Part shown: piece by piece, positions 33,705-41,830 of the stretch
How the letters are laid out: every line of letters begins with the position of its first letter
Position numbering within the stretch: the stretch's first letter is position 1
DNA from: Streptomyces toyocaensis
GTDB taxonomy: Bacteria; Actinomycetota; Actinomycetes; Streptomycetales; Streptomycetaceae
Direction: 5' to 3'
DNA: 64,000 bases
NCBI RefSeq assembly: GCF_000725125.1
Contig: NZ_JFCB01000002.1
Location: 1 to 64,000 of the forward strand
Program-made: the position numbers and the translations under genes
The notes under the pieces: generated by a model
The model's database searches: none
What the model saw: only the letters and a program-made list of their open reading frames with translations
Told to the model about the DNA's origin: nothing

Positions 33705-35150
33705 ATGACGGAAACGCGATCGACGCAACCGGAATCAACCGCCTACGACGTCGTGGTGCTGGGAGCCGGGCCCGTGGGCGAGAACGTCGCCGACCGCACC
33801 CGCGCCGCCGGGCTCGCCACCGCGGTGGTGGAGAGCGAGCTGGTCGGCGGCGAGTGCTCGTACTGGGCGTGCATGCCCAGCAAGGCCCTGCTGCGTCCGG
33901 TCATCGCCCGGGCCGACGCCCGCCGCCTGCCCGGACTGAGCGGGGCGGTCCAGGGGCCCCTGGACGCGGACGCCGTGCTCGCCCGCCGGAACCGGTTCAC
34001 CTCCGACTGGAAGGACGGCGGCCAGGTGCAGTGGCTGGAGGGCACCGGAGCCGACCTGTACCGCGGACACGGACGGATCACCGGCCCGCGCACCGTCGCC
34101 GTCACCGGAGCCGACGGCGGCCGGCGCGTCCTCACCGCCCGGCACGCCGTCGCCGTCTGCACCGGCAGCCGCGCCCGACTCCCCGACCTGCCGGGACTCG
34201 CCGAGGTCAAGCCCTGGACCAGCAGGGAGGCCACCGCCGCGCAGTCCGTGCCCGGCCGGCTGGTCGTGGTCGGCGGCGGCGTCGTCGCCGCCGAGATGGC
34301 CAGCGCCTGGCAGGCGCTCGGCGCGCGGGTCACCGTCCTGGTACGCGGCGGGAGCCTGCTGAACCGCATGGAGCCGTTCGCCGGTGAGATGGTCGCCGAG
34401 GCCCTCACCGAGGCCGGCGCGGACCTCCGCACCGGCACCTCGGCGAAGTCGGTGAGCAGGGAGAACGGCGTCGTGCGGGTCGTCACCGACCACGGTGACC
34501 GGATCGAGGCCGACGAGATCCTCTTCGCCACCGGCCGCGCCCCGCGCACCGACGACATCGGCCTGGAGACGATCGGCCTGGAGCCCGGCTCGTGGCTCTC
34601 CGTCGACGACACCCTCCGCGTCACGGACCACGACTGGCTGTACGGAGTCGGTGACGTCAACCACCGGGCGCTCCTCACCCACCAGGGCAAGTACCAGGCC
34701 AGGGTCGCGGGTGCCGCGATCGTCGCCCGTGCCGCGGGCACGTCCGTGCGGGCGGAGGAGTGGGGCGCGCACGCCGCCACCGCAGATCACGCCGCCGTCC
34801 CCCAGGTCGTCTTCACCGACCCCGAGGCGGCCGCCGTCGGCCTCTCGCTGGCCGAGGCGGAACAGGCGGGGTACCGCGTCCGCGCCGTCGACGTCGACCT
34901 GTCCTCGGTCTCCGGAGCCGGCCTGTACGGCGACGGCTACAAGGGCCGCGCCCGCATGGTCGTCGACCTCGAGGACGAGATTCTGCGCGGCCTCACCCTC
35001 GTCGGACCCGGCGTCGGCGAACTCATCCACTCGGCGACCATCGCGGTGACCGCCCAGGTACCCATCGGGCGGCTGTGGCACGCGGTCCCGTCGTACCCGA
35101 CGATCAGCGAGGTGTGGCTGCGCCTGCTGGAGGCGTACCGGGACGTGTGA
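33705..35150 (+). CDS. Pyridine nucleotide-disulfide oxidoreductase (class I)
   Basis: A 481-residue FAD/NAD(P) oxidoreductase. The FAD loop VVVLGAGPVGENVAD is at 16-30; the redox-active pair is Cys51 and Cys56 in GGECSYWACMPSKALLRP; the NAD(P) loop is VVVGGGVVAAEMAS; the C-terminal HAVPSYPTISEVWLRLLE supplies the His-Glu catalytic pair from the other subunit. It looks like mercuric reductase or lipoamide dehydrogenase relatives but lacks an N-terminal metal-binding domain and has an unusual SYWA inside the CX4C. The substrate (a disulfide, quinone or metal) is unknown. It is divergent from thioredoxin. Confidence 0.9.
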   Translation: MTETRSTQPESTAYDVVVLGAGPVGENVADRTRAAGLATAVVESELVGGECSYWACMPSKALLRPVIARADARRLPGLSGAVQGPLDADAVLARRNRFTSDWKDGGQVQWLEGTGADLYRGHGRITGPRTVAVTGADGGRRVLTARHAVAVCTGSRARLPDLPGLAEVKPWTSREATAAQSVPGRLVVVGGGVVAAEMASAWQALGARVTVLVRGGSLLNRMEPFAGEMVAEALTEAGADLRTGTSAKSVSRENGVVRVVTDHGDRIEADEILFATGRAPRTDDIGLETIGLEPGSWLSVDDTLRVTDHDWLYGVGDVNHRALLTHQGKYQARVAGAAIVARAAGTSVRAEEWGAHAATADHAAVPQVVFTDPEAAAVGLSLAEAEQAGYRVRAVDVDLSSVSGAGLYGDGYKGRARMVVDLEDEILRGLTLVGPGVGELIHSATIAVTAQVPIGRLWHAVPSYPTISEVWLRLLEAYRDV

Positions 35151-35165
35151 AGTGCCCGGTCCCGC

Positions 35166-35182
35166 GCCCGGCCGCGCCGGGC
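35166..35182. terminator. Small hairpin between convergent genes
   Basis: GCCCGGC, loop CGC, GCCGGGC at 35166-35182, between the oxidoreductase gene (ends 35150) and the peptide deformylase gene (ends 35218). Confidence 0.5.
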
Positions 35183-35217
35183 CTCACACCCACGGCACCC
35201 CGGCGCGGTGACCGCAC

Positions 35218-35862
35218 CTAGGGCAGGCCGAAACCCAGTGCCCGTGCCGCCCGCTCCGGGGTCGGCTGCGACCAGTGCTCCAGCGCGGCCCGGTGGGAGG
35301 AGAGCGAGCGAGGTTCGGCGCGGTCGAGGTACAGCGTGCCGTCGAGGTGGTCCGTCTCGTGCTGCACGATCCGGGCCGGCCAGCCGGTGAACACCTCGTC
35401 CAGCGCCCGCCCGTGCTCGTCCTGCCCGGTCAGCCGCACCTCGGCGGCCCGCGCCACCACCGCCTGGTATCCCGGCACGCTCAGACACCCCTCGAAGAAC
35501 GCGGCCCGCACGGTGCCGGCCGGCTCGTACACCGGGTTGACCAGCACCCGGAAGGGCTGTGGCACCCGTCCGCGCGCGAGCCGCACCTCCTCCGGTACGG
35601 GCGCCGGGTCCTCGATCACCGCGATCCGCAGCCCCACCCCCACCTGCGGCGCGGCCAGCCCGACACCCGGCGCCGCGTGCATGGTGACCCTCATGGCCTC
35701 GACGAACCGGGCCAGCAGGGCCGGCCCCAGCTGACCGTCGTACGGTTCGGCATCCGCCCGCAGCACCGGGTCACCGGCCGTGACGACGGCCAACGGCCCT
35801 CCGTCGGTGAGCAGTTGCTCGACCCGCTCGGCCAAGGGCACACGGGCCTCCGGAGTTTCCAT
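35218..35862 (-). CDS. def: Peptide deformylase
   Basis: A 214-residue PDF with all three metalloprotease motifs: GVGLAAPQVG (66-75), EGCLS with Cys126, and HETDH (His168, Glu169, His172). It removes formyl groups from nascent proteins. ATG 35862 (METPEAR) is chosen as the usual start. Streptomyces often carry several paralogues; isolated copies in chromosome arms may serve as deformylase-inhibitor-tolerant versions (inference). Confidence 0.93.
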   Translation of the reverse strand: METPEARVPLAERVEQLLTDGGPLAVVTAGDPVLRADAEPYDGQLGPALLARFVEAMRVTMHAAPGVGLAAPQVGVGLRIAVIEDPAPVPEEVRLARGRVPQPFRVLVNPVYEPAGTVRAAFFEGCLSVPGYQAVVARAAEVRLTGQDEHGRALDEVFTGWPARIVQHETDHLDGTLYLDRAEPRSLSSHRAALEHWSQPTPERAARALGFGLP

Positions 35863-35956
35863 CCCGTCAGGATCGCACGCCCCGCGAACATGCGGCACGG
35901 ATCACGCACCGGCGGGGACGGCGGACGTACGGCGTCGGCTCGACGGCGCGGACGGC

Positions 35957-36304
35957 CTATGCGTCGTCGAATTCGCCGCCCAGCGCGGCGGCGATGCGCA
36001 GATGCGGCTGGGCCTCGTCGTCGCGCCCCTGCCGCTGGAGGGTGCGCCCGAGCATCAGCCGGGCGTAGTGCTCCACCGGGTCGCGTTCCACGATGACCCT
36101 CAACTCCGCCTCCGCCCTGCGCAGTTGGGCCGAGTGGTAGTAGGCGCGCGCCAGCAGCAGCCGCGGTCCGGTCTGCTCCGGGACCTCCTCGACCAGCGCG
36201 CCCAGGACACGCGCGGCGGCGGTGTAGTCCTTGGCGTCGAAGAACATCCCGGCGCGCTCCCAGCGCTCGGCCGGCGTTCCGTGGTCGTAGTACGTGATGT
36301 CCAC
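35957..36304 (-). CDS. Tetratricopeptide-repeat protein
   Basis: A 115-residue protein with about three TPR helical pairs: ERAGMFFDAKDYTAAARVLG, RLLLARAYYHSAQLRRAEAE and RLMLGRTLQRQGRDDEAQPH. It has no signal peptide. TPRs mediate protein contacts; the partner is unknown. ATG 36304 has GAAGGAGG upstream. It lies between def (same strand) and the YheO-like regulator (divergent). Confidence 0.87.
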   Translation of the reverse strand: MDITYYDHGTPAERWERAGMFFDAKDYTAAARVLGALVEEVPEQTGPRLLLARAYYHSAQLRRAEAELRVIVERDPVEHYARLMLGRTLQRQGRDDEAQPHLRIAAALGGEFDDA

Positions 36305-36397
36305 CGGGGGCCTCCTTCGAGGCCGTCAACCGCACCGGGTGACGTGGTATTCCGTCGCCTCGCCGGGGTCGCGGCGGCCGGGGACGGAAGCGACCGG

Positions 36398-36418
36398 ATC
36401 TGGACTGATAATCCAGAT
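36398..36418. promoter_or_regulatory. Inverted repeat ATCTGGA-N7-TCCAGAT
   Basis: A perfect 7-bp inverted repeat with a 7-base AT-rich spacer (CTGATAA) lies 53 bp upstream of the YheO-like regulator gene. A third half-like GTCTGGAGG follows at 36430-36438. It is a good candidate for an autoregulatory operator of that gene or of the TPR gene opposite. Confidence 0.6.
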
Positions 36419-36470
36419 GCTGGACGTGTAGTCTGGAGGTGAATGGGCGGAGAGGGCGGGAGGGGCACTC

Positions 36471-37160
36471 ATGGCAGCCGCACGGGCGCGGGACGCCGAA
36501 CGGGACGCGATCCTCGCCGCGCTGGCGCCTGTCGCCGACGGGATCGCGGCGACGTTCGGGCCGGTCTGCGAGGTGGTGCTGCACGACTACCGGCGTCCGG
36601 AGGGATCGGTGGTCGCCGTGGCCGGGTCCCTCACCGGGCGGGCGGTGGGCGGGGCGATGAGCGAGATAGGCATGCGGGTGCTGGCCCGCGGCGACGAGGC
36701 GGCCGACGAGCTCAACTACCTCACCCGGACCGACCGGGGCACCCTCGTGAAGTCCTCCACCATGGTGCTCCGGGACTCCACGGGGGCGGTGTTCGGCGCG
36801 CTGTGCGTCAACGTCGACGTCACCGCAGTCGGCCAGGTGCACACCCTTCTCGGCGCGCTCGCCGGACTCGGCGCAGGCCCGCCCGAACCGCCGACGACCA
36901 CCTTCGGCAACGACATCGACTCGGTGGTCGAGGCGATCGTCGACGCCCACCAGGTGCGGCAGCACCGTGGCTGGGCGCAACTCGACCGCGAGGAGCGCCT
37001 GCGGCTCTTCCGTGACCTCGACGCCCGCGGTGTCTTCGCCGTGCGGCGCGCGGTCGAGCAGGTCGCCGGCCGGCTCGGCATCTCCCGCGCCACCGCCTAC
37101 AGCTACCTCTCCCGGTCCCGGACGGCGACCGGCCCGGCCCCCGACGGAGGCACCGCGTGA
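36471..37160 (+). CDS. YheO-like PAS/HTH transcriptional regulator
   Basis: A 229-residue protein. The N-terminal YheO-like PAS domain (ADGIAATFGPVCEVVLHDYR, then GTLVKSSTMVLRDSTGAVFG) is followed by a C-terminal HTH_22 domain (ARGVFAVRRAVEQVAGRLGI, then SRATAYSYLSR). Regulators of this kind next to PLP enzymes (DhaR-, DauR- or hydroxyaspartate-lyase-linked) control amino-acid catabolism. ATG 36471 has GGAGGGG upstream. The dehydratase-like gene overlaps its stop, so they form an operon. Confidence 0.9.
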   Translation: MAAARARDAERDAILAALAPVADGIAATFGPVCEVVLHDYRRPEGSVVAVAGSLTGRAVGGAMSEIGMRVLARGDEAADELNYLTRTDRGTLVKSSTMVLRDSTGAVFGALCVNVDVTAVGQVHTLLGALAGLGAGPPEPPTTTFGNDIDSVVEAIVDAHQVRQHRGWAQLDREERLRLFRDLDARGVFAVRRAVEQVAGRLGISRATAYSYLSRSRTATGPAPDGGTA

Positions 37161-38131
37161 CGACCACCCCGCCGATCACCCTCGACGACGTCCGCTCCGC
37201 GGCCGAGCGCCTCGAAGGCGTCGCGCACCGCACGCCCGTCCTGCGGTCGCGCACGCTGGACGCGCTCGCCGGCGCGGAGGTCCACCTCAAGTGCGAGAAC
37301 TTCCAGCGCGTCGGCGCCTTCAAGTTCCGCGGCGCCTACAACGCGGCCTCCCGGCTCGGCCCCGGACAACTGTCGCGGGGTATCGCCGCCTACTCCTCCG
37401 GCAACCACGCCCAGGCCGTCGCCCTGGCCGCCCGGGAGCTCGGCACCACCGCCGTCGTCGTCATGCCCGAGGACGCCCCGCCGTCGAAGCGGGCGGCCAC
37501 CGAGGGGTACGGCGCCGAGATCGTCACCTACGACCGGTACACAGGCGACCGGGTCGCCGTCGCCGAGGCCCTCGCCGCCGAGCGCGGGCTGACCGTCGTC
37601 CCGCCCTACGAGCATCCGCACGTCATCGCCGGGCAGGGCACGGCGGCCCTGGAACTCGTGGAGGAGGTGGGGGAGCTGGGCGTGCTGCTCGCACCGGTCG
37701 GCGGCGGAGGGCTGATCGCCGGGAGCGCCACCGCCGTCAAGGCCCTGCACCCGGCCACCCGGGTGATCGGCGTGGAGCCGGAGGCCGGGGACGACACCAA
37801 GCGGTCGCTGGAGGCGGGCCGGCGCGTCAGCATCCCTGTGCCGCGCACCATCGCCGACGGCCAGGCCCTGCACACCCCGGGCGAACTGACCTTCTCCGTC
37901 AACCGGCGGCTCCTCGACGGGATCGTGCTGGTCGGCGACGACGAGATCAGGGAGGCCATGCGGTTCGCGCTCGAACGGCTGAAGATCGTACTCGAGCCGA
38001 GCGGGGCCACCCCGCTCGCCGCGTTGCTCACGGGCCGGGTGGGCCCGCTGCCGGGCCGGGTCGGCCTGATCCTGTCCGGCGGCAACGTCGACGCGGCACG
38101 GTTCGCCCGGCTCTGCGGTCCCGGCGACTGA
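37157..38131 (+). CDS. PLP-dependent serine racemase / threonine (hydroxyaspartate) dehydratase-like enzyme
   Basis: A 324-residue fold-type II PLP enzyme. The PLP lysine is in VGAFKFRGAYNA; SSGNHAQAVALAA contacts the substrate carboxylate; VGGGGLIAG binds the PLP phosphate; the C-terminal ILSGGNVD contacts the pyridine nitrogen. The single-domain length without an ACT domain fits serine racemase or threo-3-hydroxyaspartate ammonia-lyase better than biosynthetic threonine deaminase. GTG 37157 overlaps the regulator stop (GTGA), and the YheO-like partner favours a hydroxy-amino-acid catabolic role. Confidence 0.9.
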   Translation: MTTTPPITLDDVRSAAERLEGVAHRTPVLRSRTLDALAGAEVHLKCENFQRVGAFKFRGAYNAASRLGPGQLSRGIAAYSSGNHAQAVALAARELGTTAVVVMPEDAPPSKRAATEGYGAEIVTYDRYTGDRVAVAEALAAERGLTVVPPYEHPHVIAGQGTAALELVEEVGELGVLLAPVGGGGLIAGSATAVKALHPATRVIGVEPEAGDDTKRSLEAGRRVSIPVPRTIADGQALHTPGELTFSVNRRLLDGIVLVGDDEIREAMRFALERLKIVLEPSGATPLAALLTGRVGPLPGRVGLILSGGNVDAARFARLCGPGD

Positions 38132-38280
38132 GGCACCGCGTGCGACCGTCACCCGAATGGCGGCCACGGGGTGACGGGCGGACGATGAAGTGGTGGGGCC
38201 CGGCCCCCGCCGGTGCCGTTCGGGACAGACGGAGACCGGACCCGGTCGTACAGGGCGACGACCGGAAGGGATGAAGGGTC

Positions 38281-38643
38281 ATGTTCGAGATCAAGACGCT
38301 GGACAAGCCCGACGAGCGGCGCGATTTCCCGCGGGGGCACCTCGAAGCCGTCCACTTGACGGGCCTGGACTTCGCGGTGGCCACCTTCGAGCCGGGGTGG
38401 CGCTGGTCGGAGTCCGTCGGTCCCCTCGCGGGTACCGAGAGCTGCCAGGTTCACCACCACGGCTACATGGTCCAGGGCCGCATGCGCATCCGCATGGACG
38501 ACGGCGCCGAGAGCGAGGCCGGACCCGGCGACGTCTTCGTCTGCCCGCCGGGGCACGACGCGTGGGTCGTCGGCGACGACCAGGTCGTCCTGTACGACTT
38601 CGCGGGCGGAATGGCCCAGGAGTACGCCAAGGCGGACCAGTAG
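38281..38643 (+). CDS. Cupin-domain protein
   Basis: A 120-residue single-domain cupin. Metal-ligand motif 1 is seen as CQVHHHGYMVQGRMRIRMDD and motif 2 as AGPGDVFVCPPGHDAWVVGD. Small stand-alone cupins bind a metal or small ligand; the function is unknown. ATG 38281 with GGAAGGGATGAAGG upstream. It is separated from the dehydratase gene by 149 bp and from the patatin gene by 194 bp, and appears monocistronic. Confidence 0.92.
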   Translation: MFEIKTLDKPDERRDFPRGHLEAVHLTGLDFAVATFEPGWRWSESVGPLAGTESCQVHHHGYMVQGRMRIRMDDGAESEAGPGDVFVCPPGHDAWVVGDDQVVLYDFAGGMAQEYAKADQ

Positions 38644-38763
38644 ATCTCAAGGCCGTCCGGCGGATTCCCCCGGTCACCGCAGCCCGGACGCCGGGCACGA
38701 GGCCAAAACGGAGGACCGGCCGCGCGGTAGTGGGCCGGGAGACGCCGGGGTCAGCGGGGAGTG

Positions 38764-38805
38764 GTCCCCGTTTGTATGTTAGTGTCGTCGCCGGCAAACG
38801 GGGAC
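38764..38805. promoter_or_regulatory. Long inverted repeat around the patatin-gene promoter
   Basis: GTCCCCGTTTG (38764-38774) and CAAACGGGGAC (38795-38805) are perfect 11-bp arms flanking TATGTT (38775-38780), a likely -10. Two further GTCCCCG/CGGGGA half-sites flank them (38755-38760 and 38808-38814). The multiple half-sites sitting on the core promoter look like a repressor operator for the patatin gene. No regulator gene is adjacent. Confidence 0.6.
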
Positions 38806-38837
38806 AGGTCCCCGCTTGAGGCGAGGGGGGGGGCGGC

Positions 38838-39677
38838 ATGCCGGAGACGGCACTGGTGCTGGGCGGGGGCGGCCTGACGGCTTACGCCTGGGAAACCGGC
38901 GTACTGGCGGGGCTGGCGGAGGCCGGGGTGGATCTCGCCGGGGCCGACGTGCTGGCCGGCACGTCGGCGGGTTCGCTCCTCGCGCTGGATCTGGCGGCGG
39001 GGGCCGCGCCGGCCGACCTGCACCGGGAGCAGGCCGACGGGAGGCGGGTCCCGCTGGACGTGGACTTCACCCTCGGCATGACGGTGAAGTACCTGTGGGC
39101 CGCGCTCGGTTCGCGCGACCCGGCGACGGTGGTCGAACGGCTGGGCGGACTGGCGCTGGCGGTCCGCGGTGTGCGGGAGGCCGACGTGTTCGACGCGATC
39201 CGGCCCCACCTGCCCGTCCGGGAGTGGCCGGAGCGGACGCTGCGGTTCTTCGCCACCGACGCGCGCACCGGGCGGACCGAGGGCTTCGGCGCCGGCAGCG
39301 GGGTCGACCTGCTGCGGGCCATGGCCGCCACCTGCGCCCTGCCGCCCCTGTTCCCGCCGATCACGATCGGGGAGGGTCGCTGGATGGACGGAGGCGTGCG
39401 TTCCACGACCAACGCGGACCTCGTGGACGACTGCCGGCGGGTCGTCGTCCTCGCGCCGGTCCCCAAGGGCCCCGGCGCGAGCCCTCGCGTCACCGGCCAG
39501 GTGGCCGCGCTGCGGGCGGGCGGTGCCCGTGCCACCGTACTGGTACCCGACCGGGAGGCGCGCCGGGCCTTCGGCCGCAACGCCCTGGACGCCTCCCGCG
39601 TGCCGGGCGCGGCCCGAGCGGGACTGCGGCAGGCGGCCGACCTCGCCGACCGGGTCCGGTCCGTCTGGTACGGCTGA
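38838..39677 (+). CDS. Patatin-like phospholipase
   Basis: A 279-residue patatin. The oxyanion loop is LVLGGGGLTAYAWETG; the nucleophile elbow is GTSAG with catalytic Ser; the dyad Asp is in WMDGGVRSTTNADL. It has no signal peptide, so it acts inside the cell on acyl lipids. ATG 38838 follows GAGGGGGGG. The promoter carries a conspicuous inverted repeat, suggesting tight control. The 3' side is the deletion scar at 39.8 kb. Confidence 0.92.
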   Translation: MPETALVLGGGGLTAYAWETGVLAGLAEAGVDLAGADVLAGTSAGSLLALDLAAGAAPADLHREQADGRRVPLDVDFTLGMTVKYLWAALGSRDPATVVERLGGLALAVRGVREADVFDAIRPHLPVREWPERTLRFFATDARTGRTEGFGAGSGVDLLRAMAATCALPPLFPPITIGEGRWMDGGVRSTTNADLVDDCRRVVVLAPVPKGPGASPRVTGQVAALRAGGARATVLVPDREARRAFGRNALDASRVPGAARAGLRQAADLADRVRSVWYG

Positions 39678-39828
39678 CCGGCGGGCCGGCTGCTGCGGTC
39701 ACACCGGCAGCAGCCCCAGCGGCGCGTTCCACTGCCGTACCGTCCGGCACCGGTGCGCGTCCGTCGGCTCCCCGTGCCCGGGTGCTGCGGAGTCGCCCGG
39801 CCGCCGGCCCCTGCCGTCCCGAGGGGGC

Positions 39829-40032
39829 TCACCGGACCAGCACGACCTCCGGAGTGCGCGGCCCGTGGACGCCCTCCGCGCGGTCCAGCTCGATGTCGCT
39901 GGTCGCGGAGGGGCCGGAGATCCAGGTGAGCGGACGGGCCGGGTCGAGACGTGCCAGGGCCCGAGGGGCGGACGCCACCACCTGGTCCGGGACGCGGCCC
40001 ACGCAGTTGTGGTGGTCGGGGATCAGGGTGAT
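39829..40032 (-). pseudogene. 3' remnant of a LUD-domain (LutC-like) gene
   Basis: The minus strand encodes only the last 67 or so residues of a lactate-utilisation LUD protein: [20 protein letters not shown], then [20 protein letters not shown], then [12 protein letters not shown] and a stop at 39829-39831. The N-terminal two-thirds are missing and the sequence loses homology near 40033, where a LacI remnant on the opposite strand begins shortly after. There is no lutA or lutB downstream; the patatin gene follows instead. Confidence 0.8.
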
Positions 40033-40091
40033 GCGACGCCGGCCCTGGCCGGGAGAGCCACCCGCGTCACCCGGCCGCCTGCACGACCCGT

Positions 40092-40382
40092 TCCCGCAGA
40101 TGCGACCTGCTCACCCCCGGCGTGCTGCAGGCCATGTACGCGGCCGGGGTCGGCGTCCCCGACGACCTGGCGATCGTCGGCTACGACGACATCGAGTTCG
40201 CCGCGGCGGCGGCCGTCCCGCTCACCTCCGTGCGCCGGCCCGCCGTCACCCTGGGCGCCCCGGCCGCCGGGCTGCTGCTGGAGGAGACCGAGAGCGACGG
40301 CGCCGGGAAGCCCCATGAGCACCGCCGGGTCGTCCTCCGCCCGGAACTGGTGGTGCGGCGCTCCAGCCTCCCGGCCCGCTGA
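40092..40382 (+). pseudogene. 3' remnant of a LacI-family regulator gene
   Basis: The plus strand encodes about 96 C-terminal residues of a LacI-family regulator: [20 protein letters not shown], then DDLAIVGYDDIEFAAAAAVP, then LTSVRRPAVTLGAPAAGLLL, ending VVLRPELVVRRSSLPAR. The DNA-binding domain and most of the sugar-binding core are absent. It abuts the LutC remnant head to head, so one deletion probably removed both 5' parts. In other Streptomyces a LacI regulator and lutABC-type genes can be neighbours in rhamnose-type catabolic loci (recollection). Confidence 0.8.
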
Positions 40383-40484
40383 CCGGGCGTTCAGGGAAGA
40401 TTTCATGATCCCGGGCTCGTTGGCCGCAGGATCATGTGCTGAACTGGGTCACGCTCCGACAATCCGTCCGTTCCGGGAGTCCCG

Positions 40485-41786
40485 TTGACCGTCAGCTACC
40501 GCCAGCCCGGCGTCGTCCTCACCGACCGCCGTTTCACCGTGCCCCTCGACCACGACGACCCCTCCGGGGAGACGGTCGAGCTGTACGCGCGCGAGGTCGT
40601 GGCCCGTGACAAGGCGGACCAGGACCTGCCGTGGCTGCTGTACCTCCAGGGCGGCCCCGGCTTCGGGGCGAACCGTTTCATCGGGAAGCAGGCGTGGCTC
40701 GGCCGCGCCCTCGAGGAGTACCGCGTCCTGCTCCTCGACCAGCGCGGCACCGGCCACTCGACGCCCGCCAACCGGCAGACGCTCCCGCTGCGCGGCGGCC
40801 CCGCCGCACAGGCCGACTACCTCACGCACTTCCGTGCCGACTCCATCGTGCGGGACTGCGAGGTCGTCCGCCCCCGGGTGACCGGCGGGGCGCCCTGGAC
40901 CGTGCTCGGCCAGAGCTTCGGCGGCTTCTGCACCGTCGCCTACCTGTCCATGGCCCCCGAAGGGCTGGACACCGCGCTCGTCACCGGCGGCCTGCCCTCC
41001 CTCGACGCGCACGCCGACGACGTCTACCGGGCCGCCTACCCGCGCGTCGCACGCAAGGTGGCCGCCCACTACGCCCGCTACCCGCAGGACGTCGAGCGCG
41101 CCCGCCACATCGCCGACCACCTCCTGACCCACGAGGTGGTCCTCCCGAACGGCTACCGGTTCACCGTCGAGGCGTTCCAGTCCCTCGGCATGATGCTCGG
41201 CAGCGGCGAGGGCAGCCACCGGCTGCACCACCTCCTGGAGGACGCCTTCGTGCCCACCCCGGGCGGCCCCGCGCTCTCCGACGCCTTCCAGGAGCAGGCG
41301 CAGGGACTGCTGTCGTTCGCCGGCCACCCGCTGTACGCGCTCGTCCACGAGGCGATCTACGGCCAGGACGCCCGGCCCACCGCCTGGTCCGCCGAACGCG
41401 TGCGGGCCGAGTTCCCCCGGTTCGACGCGGCCAAGGCGCTCGCCGGCGACGAGCCGCTGCTGTTCACCGGCGAAACCGTCCACCCCTGGATGTTCGACTG
41501 CGACCCCGCGCTGCGCCCGCTGCGCGAGACCGCCGAACTGCTCGCCGCGCGCACCGACTGGACACCGCTGTACGATCCGGCGCGGCTCGCCGTCAACGAG
41601 GTCCCGGTCGCGGCCGCCGTCTACCACGACGACATGTACGTCCACACTCCTCACTCCCTCGAGACCGCCCGGGCGATCCGCGGACTGCGCACCTGGGTCA
41701 CCGACGAGTTCGAGCACGACGGAGTGCGGGCCGGCGGCCCGCGCGTCCTGGACCGGCTGCTCGCCCTGGTGCGCGACGAGGCCTGA
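40485..41786 (+). CDS. Alpha/beta-hydrolase, proline iminopeptidase family (S33)
   Basis: A 433-residue hydrolase. The oxyanion HGGPG-like motif is LQGGPGFGA; the nucleophile elbow is LGQSFGGF; the family strand VLLLDQRGTGHSTPAN is typical of prolyl aminopeptidases, and the catalytic His is expected in VYHDDMYVH. The start is a TTG at 40485 with GGGAG upstream, a rare start codon worth noting; the next in-frame ATG is far inside the core. It is cytoplasmic and hydrolyses N-terminal proline or related amides. It stands alone after the deletion scar. Confidence 0.9.
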   Translation: MTVSYRQPGVVLTDRRFTVPLDHDDPSGETVELYAREVVARDKADQDLPWLLYLQGGPGFGANRFIGKQAWLGRALEEYRVLLLDQRGTGHSTPANRQTLPLRGGPAAQADYLTHFRADSIVRDCEVVRPRVTGGAPWTVLGQSFGGFCTVAYLSMAPEGLDTALVTGGLPSLDAHADDVYRAAYPRVARKVAAHYARYPQDVERARHIADHLLTHEVVLPNGYRFTVEAFQSLGMMLGSGEGSHRLHHLLEDAFVPTPGGPALSDAFQEQAQGLLSFAGHPLYALVHEAIYGQDARPTAWSAERVRAEFPRFDAAKALAGDEPLLFTGETVHPWMFDCDPALRPLRETAELLAARTDWTPLYDPARLAVNEVPVAAAVYHDDMYVHTPHSLETARAIRGLRTWVTDEFEHDGVRAGGPRVLDRLLALVRDEA

Positions 41787-41830
41787 CGCGCGCCGGGTGC
41801 GCTGCCGCTGCCGCGGGTTAGTCTGCGGGC

